From Sipunculus nudus (Eukaryota > Annelida > Sipuncula > Golfingiida > Sipunculidae): a stretch of DNA of 64,000 nucleotides. Made by a program: the position numbers and the translations under genes. The stretch covers positions 620,001 through 684,000 of the forward strand of contig JAPPUL010000076.1 of the NCBI GenBank assembly GCA_026874595.1. The letters are read 5' to 3'. Of the stretch, positions 34,349-43,731 are shown one piece after another; the first letter of the stretch is position 1, and each line of letters starts with the position of its first letter. The notes under the pieces are model-generated. The model did no database searches and was not told where the DNA came from. It saw nothing but the letters and a program-made list of their open reading frames with translations.

Positions 34349-35308
34349 TTATGATAATAATCTAAATAGAGTATCAATTCCCTCGTCATTTAATAGTTGA
34401 TTTAGCTTTTGTATTGATTTTTTGTAATTATCTTTTGATTTAGCAATTAATGTTAATTTAATACCTGTCCCTTCAAGATTAATCTCTTCTGGAGTTATTG
34501 TACACATTTTAGGCAGGTCAAGATTATTTAAAACATTTTGAATTTTACTAAGCTTAGCCTGAAGCAAAGGGTATTGCCTTGTTAGAAGGTATTTGAATAT
34601 AATATTTTGCTTATTTTTAATATTTGTTTTATTATTAGCCTCTAAAACCTTAATAAGGTCTTGTAATATATCAAAACATAAAACGCCTTCTTTTCTTGCA
34701 ATAAAGAATAGTTGTTCAAGAAGGGTTTTGACTTTGTTTGTACCTAAAGATAAAGTATATATTATTCTATGTATAGAATGTTGTTCTTGCTGTGAGAGTA
34801 GAGAAAGTTTTTCTGCCGTATTAAGGTTTAACTTTGCCTCAACAATAAATAGTTTCAGATGGTAAATAAGTTTATTTAAACTATGTAATGCCTCTAAACG
34901 TTTTAAAGAGGGTTCTTCCCCTATTAGCGGCATATATTTCATAGTATTATCTTTATTAAGCTGCTTTAAAAGGATACTAATTATATTTGCTTTTTCTATT
35001 ATGTTTAACTTTCTGTAAGAGATGGTATTAATAATACCTTCAGTAAAGACGCTTAAATGGCTTCCGTTTACAATGTATGTAGACAAAGTATTCTCTCCGC
35101 TGTTTATAAGAGCTTTAACAATCAAGTTATCAGCAATTATTCTAAATAAGTTATTCTCCTTTTGCTGAATGGGGATAGGGTTATAAATAGGTTTTTTGTC
35201 CCAGATAGTAATAGGATAATTAAAAGAGTCATTATTTGGGAAAGAAAAGATGTAGAAATTGTCATTTAGGTCTATGTTGTTAATATTAACTTTCATTTTT
35301 TTAAACAT
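34349..35308 (-). CDS. Divergent ParB-like protein
   Basis: A 319-residue protein. The N-terminal segment lacks an obvious ParB arginine-rich box. The middle (about 80-210) has the ParB-type order: NGSHLSVF-type loop, IIEKANIISILLKQL, LHSLNKLIYHLKLFIVEAKL (helix-turn-helix area), and LNLNTAEKLSLLSQQEQ. The C-terminus, KYLLTRQYPLLQAKLSKI then LNNLDLP and FEG-like LEGTGIKLTLIAKS, resembles ParB-like proteins of deltaproteobacteria that carry a (R)YP.L..... LxLP....P...FEG pattern. These may act as chromosome-associated proteins; there is no ParA nearby. The assignment rests on pattern memory. 34083-34348, downstream, is AT-rich with only a short ACACATaATGTGT palindrome (34242-34254). Confidence 0.5.
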   Translation of the reverse strand: MFKKMKVNINNIDLNDNFYIFSFPNNDSFNYPITIWDKKPIYNPIPIQQKENNLFRIIADNLIVKALINSGENTLSTYIVNGSHLSVFTEGIINTISYRKLNIIEKANIISILLKQLNKDNTMKYMPLIGEEPSLKRLEALHSLNKLIYHLKLFIVEAKLNLNTAEKLSLLSQQEQHSIHRIIYTLSLGTNKVKTLLEQLFFIARKEGVLCFDILQDLIKVLEANNKTNIKNKQNIIFKYLLTRQYPLLQAKLSKIQNVLNNLDLPKMCTITPEEINLEGTGIKLTLIAKSKDNYKKSIQKLNQLLNDEGIDTLFRLLS

Positions 35309-35451
35309 TATTTAGCTACACTGTGGGTTAATAATAAATAGATAATCGTTTTTATTGTTAATAAATTCTTTATTTACTAGTTCTTTGGGGCTTATTTTTT
35401 ATATAGTATATATTTAATAATATAGATTTCTTAAGGAGATTAATAAAAATA

Positions 35452-36378
35452 GTGAAAAATAAATTAATACTTGTTTTGGTTATGTTGTTCTTACTCCTTG
35501 AAGTTGGCTTATATGCAAAACAAGACATATTATCTTTTGTAGCAAAAGATGCAAGTAGCGTATTTGGAGTTAATGTATCAAAGAGTAGATTAGAAGAGAT
35601 TAAGCGTTTAAATCCTGCTTTATGGAAAAGAATAACTGATCTTAGTAAAGAACGCTTTATATCGATTGAGAGAGTTAATCGTATTTATGGCTATTCAAAA
35701 TTGGACTCTAATGCTAAGGGGCGTACTTTTGTAATAGTGGATGGTAGATTCAACTACAAAAAGATTTATGAAAGCGTAGTAAAGACACACAAAGACAAAG
35801 CAAGCGAAAAGAAAGTCTTAGGGATAAAATACATAAGTTATCCGGCTGGAGACATGGCAGTGTTTGAAGGAAGATATATGCTACTTGCGAAATCGGGTCA
35901 TATGGAAGAGGGCATATCGGTTATAGGAGGTGGAACTAAAAATAACATATATAGCAATAAAAAGCTTATAGATTATATAAATGTATATTCGAAAAGGAGT
36001 TCTTTAATATGGTTTGTTAGTGATGGGTTTAAGCTTGGAAAATATGCTGATCTAGGAAATGCTTTGGGCTCTATAGCAAGCAGTATATGGGGGATAAGAT
36101 ACAGAGGGGCTAAGGGAAAGGACGTATGTGAAGTCAAGGTATATACAAAAAGCGCGCAGCAAGCCAAACAACTAATGGAAACTATAAAGGTTTTGTCCCC
36201 GCTTTTATATCCGATAGCTAAAAGCAGTTATCCGGAGATATATCCGGTATTGCAAAAGGTAATGCAAAGGCGTAAACTTTATTCTAAAGGAAGGGTTGCA
36301 ACTTTAAGGTATGAAGTTTTTCGAAAAGAATATGTCAAGATGTTAAAGTTATTAAAGCCAAAAAAGCGTAAGAAGTAG
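35452..36378 (+). CDS. Exported protein of unknown function
   Basis: Unrecognised. The 308-residue protein has a clear signal peptide (about 1-22, cleavage near LYAKQ), a lysine-rich basic tail ending KPKKRKK, and an alpha/beta middle with FVAKDASSVFGVNVSKSRL and RTFVIVDGRFNYKKIYE. The pattern of an opening 'FV..DA..VFGV..S' strand followed by long repeats of 'vdGrF' recalls periplasmic proteins that resemble DUF3352, but I cannot confirm it. Start is GTG at 35452 with the SD AAGGAG 10 bases upstream. It stands alone, divergent from the ParB-like gene. Confidence 0.75.
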   Translation: MKNKLILVLVMLFLLLEVGLYAKQDILSFVAKDASSVFGVNVSKSRLEEIKRLNPALWKRITDLSKERFISIERVNRIYGYSKLDSNAKGRTFVIVDGRFNYKKIYESVVKTHKDKASEKKVLGIKYISYPAGDMAVFEGRYMLLAKSGHMEEGISVIGGGTKNNIYSNKKLIDYINVYSKRSSLIWFVSDGFKLGKYADLGNALGSIASSIWGIRYRGAKGKDVCEVKVYTKSAQQAKQLMETIKVLSPLLYPIAKSSYPEIYPVLQKVMQRRKLYSKGRVATLRYEVFRKEYVKMLKLLKPKKRKK

Positions 36379-36462
36379 ATTTAAGAAGTAGATTATAGTA
36401 AATGTTTGTAGTAAATGTTTTATAGTAGGGATTAAGAAATAAAGATGTTATGTTTTTTTTGG

Positions 36463-37314
36463 TTATGGTTTTTGTTTAAGAGCGATAGAAATCAGGTGTT
36501 TATCAAAGAGGAAGTTGTAAGAGGAAATTTTGTAAGAGAGGGGGGGGTGTTTTGCAATTAAATAGTCAAAAGAAAGGACATTATTTTCTATTTTTTTAAG
36601 CGATGCATATTTTCTAGTATAAAAAATACTTTTGTTAAATATCTTAGCAATAGCCTCTTTGGATGTCCAAACAAGTCCCACTAAATATTTATGAAACTCA
36701 AGTAAAGATTGTTTTTTAGTTATCGCTTCTTTAATTATCGCTTCTTTATATTTTGAGATAATGTAGTTTTCGTTTTGAGAAATAAAATAGTTTTTAATAT
36801 TTAATAGTTTATGAGAGAAGGGTTGGATATCGACCCCGATAGGATATTTAGCGATAGCAACTAAGAGGAAAGCCTGGTCATGGGAGATAGAAATAAAAAG
36901 GTTATTATATTTTCTATTATTGATAAAGATATAAGGAGCACCGTTATCACCTTTATTGATAGAAATTTGCTTATGATTTATAGATGAGAAGTTATAAAAA
37001 GAATTTGGTATATTATTAGATATAATAATCTTAGCAAGAGCACGAGCCCCAACAAATTGTAGTTTACGTTTATAAGACTTAAAGTTTCGTAAGGAATTAG
37101 CTTCTGTTTTGGAGAGTATAGATTCAAGAAAAGAAATATTGTCCTCGACAAAAGATAAAGGCCAAAAGCCCCAAGAAATATTTTGTTTATATGAAAAAGA
37201 ATTAATTTGCTTTAAGCAAGAAGAGAATAAATCTTTTTGATAAGAGGGGGCAATTTTGTCGAAAGAGAAGACAGTAAGGTTATTGTTATTGCAAGTATGA
37301 GTTAAAGCTACCAT
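36463..37314 (-). CDS. 4'-phosphopantetheinyl transferase (Sfp type)
   Basis: A 283-residue two-domain PPTase that transfers the phosphopantetheine arm from CoA to carrier proteins. Motif 1 is YPIGVDIQPFS (Asp162 as the Mg ligand; the usual following Glu is Gln) and motif 2 is WTSKEAIAKIF (Glu220, Lys224). The N-terminal half carries LRNFKSYKRKLQFVGARAL, the typical acyl-carrier-protein-interacting region. With no AcpS in view it may also serve fatty-acid synthesis ACP. A C8 run on the coding strand (36540-36547) is a slippage-prone tract near the 3' end. Confidence 0.85.
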   Translation of the reverse strand: MVALTHTCNNNNLTVFSFDKIAPSYQKDLFSSCLKQINSFSYKQNISWGFWPLSFVEDNISFLESILSKTEANSLRNFKSYKRKLQFVGARALAKIIISNNIPNSFYNFSSINHKQISINKGDNGAPYIFINNRKYNNLFISISHDQAFLLVAIAKYPIGVDIQPFSHKLLNIKNYFISQNENYIISKYKEAIIKEAITKKQSLLEFHKYLVGLVWTSKEAIAKIFNKSIFYTRKYASLKKIENNVLSFDYLIAKHPPLSYKISSYNFLFDKHLISIALKQKP

Positions 37315-37411
37315 ATTAATTAAAATATAATTTATATATTATAATATAATAGATAGTTATAGTAATGCAAGCAGTGTTTGGTAAAAAAAAAGAGATATAG
37401 GGTATAAAAAA

Positions 37412-38785
37412 ATGGAAAGTTATTTAAAGGACTTAATAAGTCGATATGGTGAAGAGTATGTAGAGATAAGGCTTGAGGAGCGTGAAAATACACATGTAGG
37501 ATTTAATGGGTCAGAACTTGACAATGTAGGGACAGTGAGCGTGCACGGAGGCTCAGTTAGGCTTTATAAAGATGGGATATGGACGTTTAGCTGTTTTAAT
37601 GGAGAAGAAGGACTTGAAAGGCATTTGCAGGAGGCAGTAGAGAACGCGGTATATAAGAGTAGAAAACTAAAGGAGGGGAGGAGGGGAGGCTTGAGCAAAT
37701 CGGAGCGTGTAGTATCGCGCTACAAAACGAGTTATAAGGAAGACCCACGTACGATACCGCTTTCGTATAAAGTAGATTTAATGCATTTGTATAACGATAT
37801 AATATTAGAACATACAAATATAGAGACAACGCAAGTAGTATATAAAGACACAATAAAGAAGAGCTACTATGCAAATAGCGAAGGTAGTTATCTAGAGGCA
37901 GACAAGATATTTACAGGGGTAGGGTTGCATGCACTTGCAAAGGACGGAATGAATATTCAAAGGTCTTATTATACGGATGCAAGATACTGCGGATTTGAGA
38001 TAGCGCGCGGACTTGAGAAAGAGTGCTATGAAGTAAGCAAGAGGGCTCAAGATTTATTAAAGGCAAAGTCAATAGAGAAGGGCAAATACAAGGTATTGCT
38101 AGATCCTAGGATGAGCGGAGTATTTGCACACGAAGCATTTGGACATTTATCGGAGTCAGATTTTTTGTATGAGAATGAAGATATGCGTAATCTAATGGTA
38201 TTGGGCCGACAATTTGGAGTAGAAGGACTTAATATAGTAGATGATGCAACTATAGAGGGGGCAGGATACGTACCATATGACGATGAAGGGGTACAGGGGC
38301 GAAGAAAATATTTAATAAAGGGCGGCAAGCTAAACTCGCGTTTAAACTCACGTGAAACAGCCTATGAGATGTCGGAGGAACTATCAGGCAATGCCCGAGC
38401 ATTGGGAGCAGAGTATCCGCCTTTGGTAAGGATGACAAATACGTTTATAGACAAAGGGGACAAAAGTTTTGAAGAGCTTTTATCGATGGTAGATGATGGG
38501 ATATATTGCGTAGATTATATAGGAGGGATGACAAATCTTGAGATGTTTACGTTCACAGCGGGGCGGTCTTATGAGATAAAGAATGGAAAGATAAAGGGGC
38601 TTTTAAAGGACGTGGTTTTAACAGGGAATGTATTTGAGACACTAGGGAATATAAAGGGGATAGGAGAAGACGTAGGACATTTTGGAGGGCTTGGAGGATG
38701 TGGTAAGGGAGGACAAAACGGCTTGCCGGTAACAGTAGGCGGACCACACATATTGGTTGAGGATGTAGTAATAGGCGGAAAATAG
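37412..38785 (+). CDS. tldD: TldD family metalloprotease
   Basis: A 457-residue subunit of the TldD/TldE metalloprotease. The zinc-site HExxxH is intact: HEAFGHLSESD (His240, Glu241, His244). Other family landmarks are VRLYKDGIWTFSCFN, LVRMTNTFIDKGD and the Gly-rich C-terminus GGLGGCGKGGQNGLPV. TldD/E heterodimers degrade unfolded peptides and process ribosomal peptides (microcins). It forms an operon with the TldE-like gene 200 bases downstream. No ribosomal-peptide precursor is visible nearby. Confidence 0.93.
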   Translation: MESYLKDLISRYGEEYVEIRLEERENTHVGFNGSELDNVGTVSVHGGSVRLYKDGIWTFSCFNGEEGLERHLQEAVENAVYKSRKLKEGRRGGLSKSERVVSRYKTSYKEDPRTIPLSYKVDLMHLYNDIILEHTNIETTQVVYKDTIKKSYYANSEGSYLEADKIFTGVGLHALAKDGMNIQRSYYTDARYCGFEIARGLEKECYEVSKRAQDLLKAKSIEKGKYKVLLDPRMSGVFAHEAFGHLSESDFLYENEDMRNLMVLGRQFGVEGLNIVDDATIEGAGYVPYDDEGVQGRRKYLIKGGKLNSRLNSRETAYEMSEELSGNARALGAEYPPLVRMTNTFIDKGDKSFEELLSMVDDGIYCVDYIGGMTNLEMFTFTAGRSYEIKNGKIKGLLKDVVLTGNVFETLGNIKGIGEDVGHFGGLGGCGKGGQNGLPVTVGGPHILVEDVVIGGK

Positions 38786-38790
38786 TTAAA

Positions 38791-38870
38791 ATGGGATAAA
38801 ATGGGATAAAATGGGATAAAAGAGGATAAAATGGGATAAAAGAGGATAAAAGAGGATAAAAGAAAATAAA
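38791..38870. repeat. 10-bp tandem array (8 units)
   Basis: Eight consecutive 10-base units at exact 10-base spacing: ATGGGATAAA (four copies), AGAGGATAAA (three) and AGAAAATAAA (last). The order is ATG, ATG, ATG, AGA, ATG, AGA, AGA, AGAAAA. It lies directly after the tldD stop in the tldD-tldE gap. 10-base periodicity keeps the units on the same face of the helix. Confidence 0.95.
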
Positions 38871-38981
38871 TAGTATGCGATAAATAAAATATATAGATAA
38901 AAGTGAAAAAAGCTGTAAAGACAAGTCGACTAATTATAGAAAGAACTAGAAAGAAGTGGCATAAGGTTGAATAAAGATTAA

Positions 38982-40292
38982 ATGGAAGATTATAAAGATA
39001 ATTTGTATAATAAAGCAGATGGTAACTTAGACTCCTTTGAATTTTATTATAGCGATGCAATAAGCACTAAGGTACGTTTTGAAAGTGATATATTCAAAGG
39101 TATAGAGAGGGGAGAGGAGAAGGGCTTGGGTTTACGTGTTATGGTAGGAGGGCGACTTGGCTTTTCGTCGACAACGGATTGTGGAGATGGAGAAGTAATA
39201 AAACGAGCAAAAGAGAGTGCAAAATTTGGGGAGAAGGCGTTATTTAGCTTTGCAATAAAAACGAAAACACCAATCTACTCTTTATTTGATTACAAGACAG
39301 AACATTACCCAGTAGAGGGGATGATAAGGCTTGGAGAGGAGATAATAGATTCAATAAAGGGATATAATAATCAAATAAAAACAGATGTAATAATCGAGAA
39401 GGAATCAAGTTATAGAGAGATAAAAACGTCGGAGGGTTTTTATCGCGGTTATACGAAGACGTTATTTTCGATATATATGAGCAGTTTATTGGTACGCGGG
39501 AATGAATTTTTAAATATAAGTAAAACAAGTATAAAGCTATCGCCTATTGACGAGGTTGAGGGTTTAAGCGAGTTTATAAAGAATAGATATAAATTATCGG
39601 AAAAACAATCAAAAGTAAAAACAGGGTACTACAAAGTATTATTTACGCCGAGGGCATTAAAAACGCTAATAACGATACTGCTCTCATCGGTGAATGGGAA
39701 GATATTGTATAAGGGGATATCGCCGCTTGCAGGGAAGATAGGGGAGGAGGTTTTATCAAAGAAGCTAACGATATTAGATGATGGAGTACTTGAAGGTGGA
39801 ATAAGCAGCGCACCATTTGATGGAGAGGGTGTACTAACGCAACGTAAGGTATTATTTGAGGGTGGTATTTTACGAGGTTTTATATTTGATATGAACACGG
39901 GTAGCTTACTTAAGGAGGAGAGTACGGGGAGTGGGATACGTGGTTATGGAGTTGTTCCGGCACCTGGTTTTAGTAATATAGTAGTTGAGGGAGGGGATAG
40001 AAGTCTTGAGGATTTATTTAAAGATATGGGTGAGGGTATATTGGTAGATCAGTTTATAGGAGCGGGACAAAGCAATATACTAGCGGGAGAGTTTTCAGTA
40101 AATATGGAGCTTGCGTATAAAGTTGAGGGGGGTGAGGTGGTGGGCCTTTTAAAGGATAGTATGCTAAGTGGGAATGTATATGACGTTTTAAAAGAGAAAG
40201 TGCTTGAGGTGGGGAATAAATTGTATCAAGAAGGGAGTGGATATTACCCACATATGTTGTTGGATAAGCTTGCAATATCGTCAAAGCAATAA
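38982..40292 (+). CDS. tldE: TldE/PmbA homologue (partner of TldD)
   Basis: A 436-residue member of the same U62 family that lacks the HExxxH of TldD, as expected for the TldE/PmbA subunit. Conserved segments: FYYSDAISTKVRFESD, the middle SAPFDGEGVLTQRK, FDMNTGSLLKEESTGSGIRG and MELAYKVEGGEVVGLLKDSMLSGNVYDVL. It forms the heterodimeric protease with the upstream TldD. It begins about 200 bases after tldD, unusually far for a pair, with the tandem array in between. Confidence 0.92.
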   Translation: MEDYKDNLYNKADGNLDSFEFYYSDAISTKVRFESDIFKGIERGEEKGLGLRVMVGGRLGFSSTTDCGDGEVIKRAKESAKFGEKALFSFAIKTKTPIYSLFDYKTEHYPVEGMIRLGEEIIDSIKGYNNQIKTDVIIEKESSYREIKTSEGFYRGYTKTLFSIYMSSLLVRGNEFLNISKTSIKLSPIDEVEGLSEFIKNRYKLSEKQSKVKTGYYKVLFTPRALKTLITILLSSVNGKILYKGISPLAGKIGEEVLSKKLTILDDGVLEGGISSAPFDGEGVLTQRKVLFEGGILRGFIFDMNTGSLLKEESTGSGIRGYGVVPAPGFSNIVVEGGDRSLEDLFKDMGEGILVDQFIGAGQSNILAGEFSVNMELAYKVEGGEVVGLLKDSMLSGNVYDVLKEKVLEVGNKLYQEGSGYYPHMLLDKLAISSKQ

Positions 40293-40381
40293 AATTGGAG
40301 GAGAGGCTAAAAGGAGAAGACTAAGCAGTATGAAGTCGTAGTATGAAGTTGTAGTGGTAGTAGGAAGTAGTAAAGGTAAAG

Positions 40382-41116
40382 ATGATGATAATAGGAAGCA
40401 TAAAAGACCTACCAAAATTAATAGTTATAATGCTATTAATAATAATTGCTCCAGGTTGTGTTACAAGCGGCAAAGATAAAGCGGATACAGCAAAGCCAGA
40501 TGATGGGAGTGATGTTAATGAACTACTAGAAAGTATAAGAGATATAAAGCCAAAAGAGGATCTAAAGATAACGGAAATCAAATATTATAGAGATTATAAA
40601 CAAAGCTATGACGGAAAGAGGGAATATATAAGAAAGCTTAGCAAGGAGGATATTGCGGGGAAAGGACATTTAAGGCTTTATTATTCAAAAGGTAAGTTAG
40701 TACGAGAGGAAGAATATGATAAGTTTAAGAATCTAAAAAGATATACGAAGGTCCACTATGATGTAGGAGGGGGGAAGGCAGGAGAGTTATGGTACACGGG
40801 AAATAATGAGTTGATATTAGAAAGACAGTATAAAAAAGATAAGTTATTAGAGGAGAAGTTATATGAATCAGGCACTGAGTATGAGAAGATAAAGTATGAG
40901 TATAAAGAAAATATTTTATTTAAAGAGAATCATTATGATATATATGATAAGCTATTATATTATAAAACATTTGATTATGAGGGAGAAAGGATAAACAAGA
41001 TACATTTTTATGATTCAGATGGGCGAAAGATATCAACGCACAAAGAATACTACAAAAATAAAGGTAATGAGAAGAGTGAAGGGAAAGGTTATAATGCTGA
41101 GGGTAGTAGGAAGTAA
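40382..41116 (+). CDS. Lipoprotein with MORN_2/YwqK-like repeats
   Basis: A 244-residue lipoprotein: signal and lipobox IIAPGC (Cys about residue 23), then an acidic linker, then a series of Tyr-rich beta-hairpin repeats such as YSKGKLVREEEYDKFKN, WYTGNNELILERQYKKD and FYDSDGRKISTHKEYYK. This YY..G.l..E.eY spacing matches the MORN_2 (YwqK) repeat. Such proteins are found in envelope and toxin-antidote contexts, but no toxin partner is seen. It lies about 90 bases after tldE. Confidence 0.7.
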   Translation: MMIIGSIKDLPKLIVIMLLIIIAPGCVTSGKDKADTAKPDDGSDVNELLESIRDIKPKEDLKITEIKYYRDYKQSYDGKREYIRKLSKEDIAGKGHLRLYYSKGKLVREEEYDKFKNLKRYTKVHYDVGGGKAGELWYTGNNELILERQYKKDKLLEEKLYESGTEYEKIKYEYKENILFKENHYDIYDKLLYYKTFDYEGERINKIHFYDSDGRKISTHKEYYKNKGNEKSEGKGYNAEGSRK

Positions 41117-41274
41117 GGGAGGGTTTTAGGAAAGGTAAAAAGTAAGGTGATAGGGTGGTAAGAGTAAAAGAAATGTTTTTTTTAAGTAAAAATGTGAGTT
41201 TAAAAAAGGATTAATAGATAGTTTTAGAAGTGCCGTCCTTATAATAAAAGTGCAAGGAGTTTTAAAAAAACGGT

Positions 41275-41841
41275 ATGAAAAAGCTAGATGAGTTTTTGAC
41301 ACTAAGTCATTATTTAAAGAGTTACGAATTATACAAGGCATTTAGTATAGTAGATGAGAGTAGCCGTAGGGCGAAAGTGGATATAGACGTGGTAATAAAG
41401 AATAAAGATATGCTAAAGGAAAAAGAGAAGGATTTACTATTAGAATATAACAAGACGTTAAAGAAAATAGAGAGCAATAATCGGGTATTGGAAGAGAGTT
41501 TTAATAATTATGATTTTAGTAAATTAGAGCTTTCAAAAGCGCAAGTAGATTATAAGGTGTTAACGTATGAGTTTCTTTATGACACTATGGAGCAGTTACT
41601 AGACGGGAAGTATTTTGTAGATAAGAAAGACATAGTAAACTATGCAAACGCGGTACGGAAGGTAGTATTAAGATATTTTATAGATAAGTTTTATTTAACA
41701 GAAGATATAGAAACGATAATGGACAAAGCGTTTGAAAAGATACTTATAAAAGTGCTTGAGTTAGGTTTATGCGATAAAGCGGCAGAAGATATGGAAGGTG
41801 GCAGCAACGCAACTGACAGCTATAGTGAAGTATACAAGTAA
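41275..41841 (+). CDS. Helical cytoplasmic protein of unknown function
   Basis: Unrecognised. The 188-residue protein is predicted almost entirely helical, with no signal peptide or membrane segment: a coiled-coil-like stretch (MLKEKEKDLLLEYNKTLKKI, about 45-64), then helices including YANAVRKVVLRYFIDKFYL and a short polar tail GSNATDSYSEVY. It lies 58 bases upstream of obg on the same strand and could be co-transcribed with it. The start at 41275 is the first ATG; the upstream G/A-rich leader is weak as a ribosome site. Confidence 0.65.
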   Translation: MKKLDEFLTLSHYLKSYELYKAFSIVDESSRRAKVDIDVVIKNKDMLKEKEKDLLLEYNKTLKKIESNNRVLEESFNNYDFSKLELSKAQVDYKVLTYEFLYDTMEQLLDGKYFVDKKDIVNYANAVRKVVLRYFIDKFYLTEDIETIMDKAFEKILIKVLELGLCDKAAEDMEGGSNATDSYSEVYK

Positions 41842-41899
41842 TCCAATAAAAAAGCCAAGAAAGCAAAAATAAGAGTAAAAAAATAAGAAAAGATAAAAT

Positions 41900-42904
41900 A
41901 TGTTTCAAGACGAGGCGAGTTTTCGTGTTAGGTCTGGTGATGGAGGGGCTGGTCGGGTATCATTCAGGCGAGAGAAGTACGTACCGTATGGGGGGCCGGA
42001 TGGGGGTGATGGAGGTGATGGAGGTGATGTAGTGCTTCGGGGGCTGAATGGGATAAGGACGTTGTCGGTATTACGGGGCAGACGTTATTTCAAAGGTGAG
42101 GATGGGGAAGATGGGGGAGTAAGGAGGCGTCATGGTAAATCGGGAGTAGATTGCATAATAGAGCTTCCGGTTGGAACTGTTATAAAGGAGGGGGGGGGGG
42201 TAGTTTTGGACATAAAGGAGGTGGGAGATTACGTAATAGCGAGGGGGGGTAAGGGAGGAAGAGGGAATGTACATTTTGCAAGAGCGACGCTGCAAGCTCC
42301 GATGTATGCCCAAAGCGGTAGAAGAGGTTGTGAGAGGGAGTTATCAGCAGAGCTTAAGTTGATAGCGGATGTAGGGCTTGTAGGCTTTCCGAATGCTGGC
42401 AAATCGAGTTTATTGTCGTGTTTGTCGAATGCGTATCCGAAGATAGGAAGTTATCCGTTCACGACACTTGAGCCGAATTTAGGGGTAGTAAATCTAAGCG
42501 AGCTAGAAAATTATGTAATGGCGGACATACCGGGCTTAATAGAAGGTGCAAGTAAGGGGGTTGGGCTTGGGATTAAGTTTTTGAAACATATAGAGCGAAC
42601 GAAAGTATTATTATTTTTGTTAGACACAAGTTGCTTTGAGGGACAATTTGAATTGCTTATGAAAGAGCTATCGGAGTACGAAGAGAGTTTATTAAAAAAG
42701 CGCTATGCAATATGTTTAAATAAGCTTGATTTGTATATGGATGTAGAAGTAGCGGGACGGATGGAGATATTTAAGTTAGAATATAAGGCAAGTAAATATT
42801 ATAGAGAAGATGTTTTGATATATGGGATATCGTGCGCAACGGGTTATGGACTTTCTAAGTTAAAAAAGGGATTATATAAACTTATGCACGACGGTTATAA
42901 GTAA
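41900..42904 (+). CDS. obg: GTPase Obg/CgtA
   Basis: A 334-residue essential GTPase involved in late 50S assembly and stringent response. The glycine-rich Obg fold (FRREKYVPYGGPDGGDGG, about residues 24-41; GGKGGRGNVHFARATLQAP, about 116-134) is followed by the G domain: G1 GFPNAGKSS (about 167-175), Switch and G3 DIPGLIEGA, G4 NKLD. A C-terminal OCT domain is absent, as in many shorter Obg proteins. The gene contains an 11-G tract at 42190-42200, in frame in the displayed state. The pattern matches Obg without gaps, so this is the functional phase. Confidence 0.95.
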   Translation: MFQDEASFRVRSGDGGAGRVSFRREKYVPYGGPDGGDGGDGGDVVLRGLNGIRTLSVLRGRRYFKGEDGEDGGVRRRHGKSGVDCIIELPVGTVIKEGGGVVLDIKEVGDYVIARGGKGGRGNVHFARATLQAPMYAQSGRRGCERELSAELKLIADVGLVGFPNAGKSSLLSCLSNAYPKIGSYPFTTLEPNLGVVNLSELENYVMADIPGLIEGASKGVGLGIKFLKHIERTKVLLFLLDTSCFEGQFELLMKELSEYEESLLKKRYAICLNKLDLYMDVEVAGRMEIFKLEYKASKYYREDVLIYGISCATGYGLSKLKKGLYKLMHDGYK

Positions 42905-43065
42905 GCTTAGAAGAGGCTGCTTAGAAGTGGATGCTTAAGGATAAAGTATGATGGATAAAGTATGATGGATAAATGCTTAAGCTTAAAGTATAAATTACGA
43001 AGGCTAAGATAGTTAAATAAAATATACTGATAAAATATACTGATAAGAGATAAATAGAAGATGGT

Positions 43066-43731
43066 ATGGGGAAAAAGATGCCAGCATCGCTAATATATCA
43101 AATAGCGTTTATAATAAGTATAATTTCGGTTGTGGTAATATCAATATTGTTTGTGGTGCGGATGCTTCGAAGTAGTTATTTTGATGTAAAGTATTTGGGA
43201 CCTGCAGTGGGATACTACGATAACTTGTTAAAAGAAGGCAAGAGGAGGGGGGATGGAGGATCTAAGAAGTCCTTTAGTAAGGAGAAAGAAGAGTTAAAAA
43301 GCATGATAGAGGAGATAGAGAGTAAAGTAGAGGTTAGAGAAGAGGCTTTAAAACTAACAAAATGGTGGGATAAGAAGGGAGCTGCTGGGTTATGGGGTGA
43401 GGATATAAAGGGACTTTTGCTTGGAAACAAATTGAGCAGTTATAATATATTAAGATATAATTTATATACAGTAGAGAAATTAAAGGAGCTTGAGAAGGAG
43501 TTTAGGTCAGGAGCTGGTGCTTTAAAATATTTGCTTGAACAGGGTAAGCGGTTGTATTTCAGGGGAGATATAGAGACAAGTAAAGCGTTTAGTAATTTAT
43601 TTGTAGAAGGAGAGGGTAAAAGGTATAAACATTTATATATGCTACCTTTTGTTTATGAAGGTAAAGAGCTTGGAAGTGTTATTCTAATAAGTATAAGAGA
43701 GCTAAGAGAAGATCTAAATGAACTTTTGTAG
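43066..43731 (+). CDS. Single-pass membrane protein of unknown function with coiled coil
   Basis: Unrecognised, 221 residues. One N-terminal transmembrane helix (about 8-30, QIAFIISIISVVVISILFVV), then a basic linker and a coiled coil rich in Glu/Lys (about 65-95: KEELKSMIEEIESKVEVREE), then an alpha/beta C-terminal part. The last strand pair (LPFVYEGKELGSVILISI) resembles the end of a GAF/PAS-like sensor strand, which is speculation. It lies between obg and carA; the three share direction. Confidence 0.6.
   Translation: MGKKMPASLIYQIAFIISIISVVVISILFVVRMLRSSYFDVKYLGPAVGYYDNLLKEGKRRGDGGSKKSFSKEKEELKSMIEEIESKVEVREEALKLTKWWDKKGAAGLWGEDIKGLLLGNKLSSYNILRYNLYTVEKLKELEKEFRSGAGALKYLLEQGKRLYFRGDIETSKAFSNLFVEGEGKRYKHLYMLPFVYEGKELGSVILISIRELREDLNELL

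Noticed and set aside
38553-39060. Long minus-strand frames across the tldD-tldE gap
   Set aside because: They are antisense to tldD and tldE, driven by the repeat array, and give hydrophobic low-complexity products.
37412-40292. tldD-tldE as part of a ribosomal-peptide biosynthesis cluster
   Set aside because: No small precursor peptide, leader or modification enzyme is nearby; the pair is widespread as general proteases.
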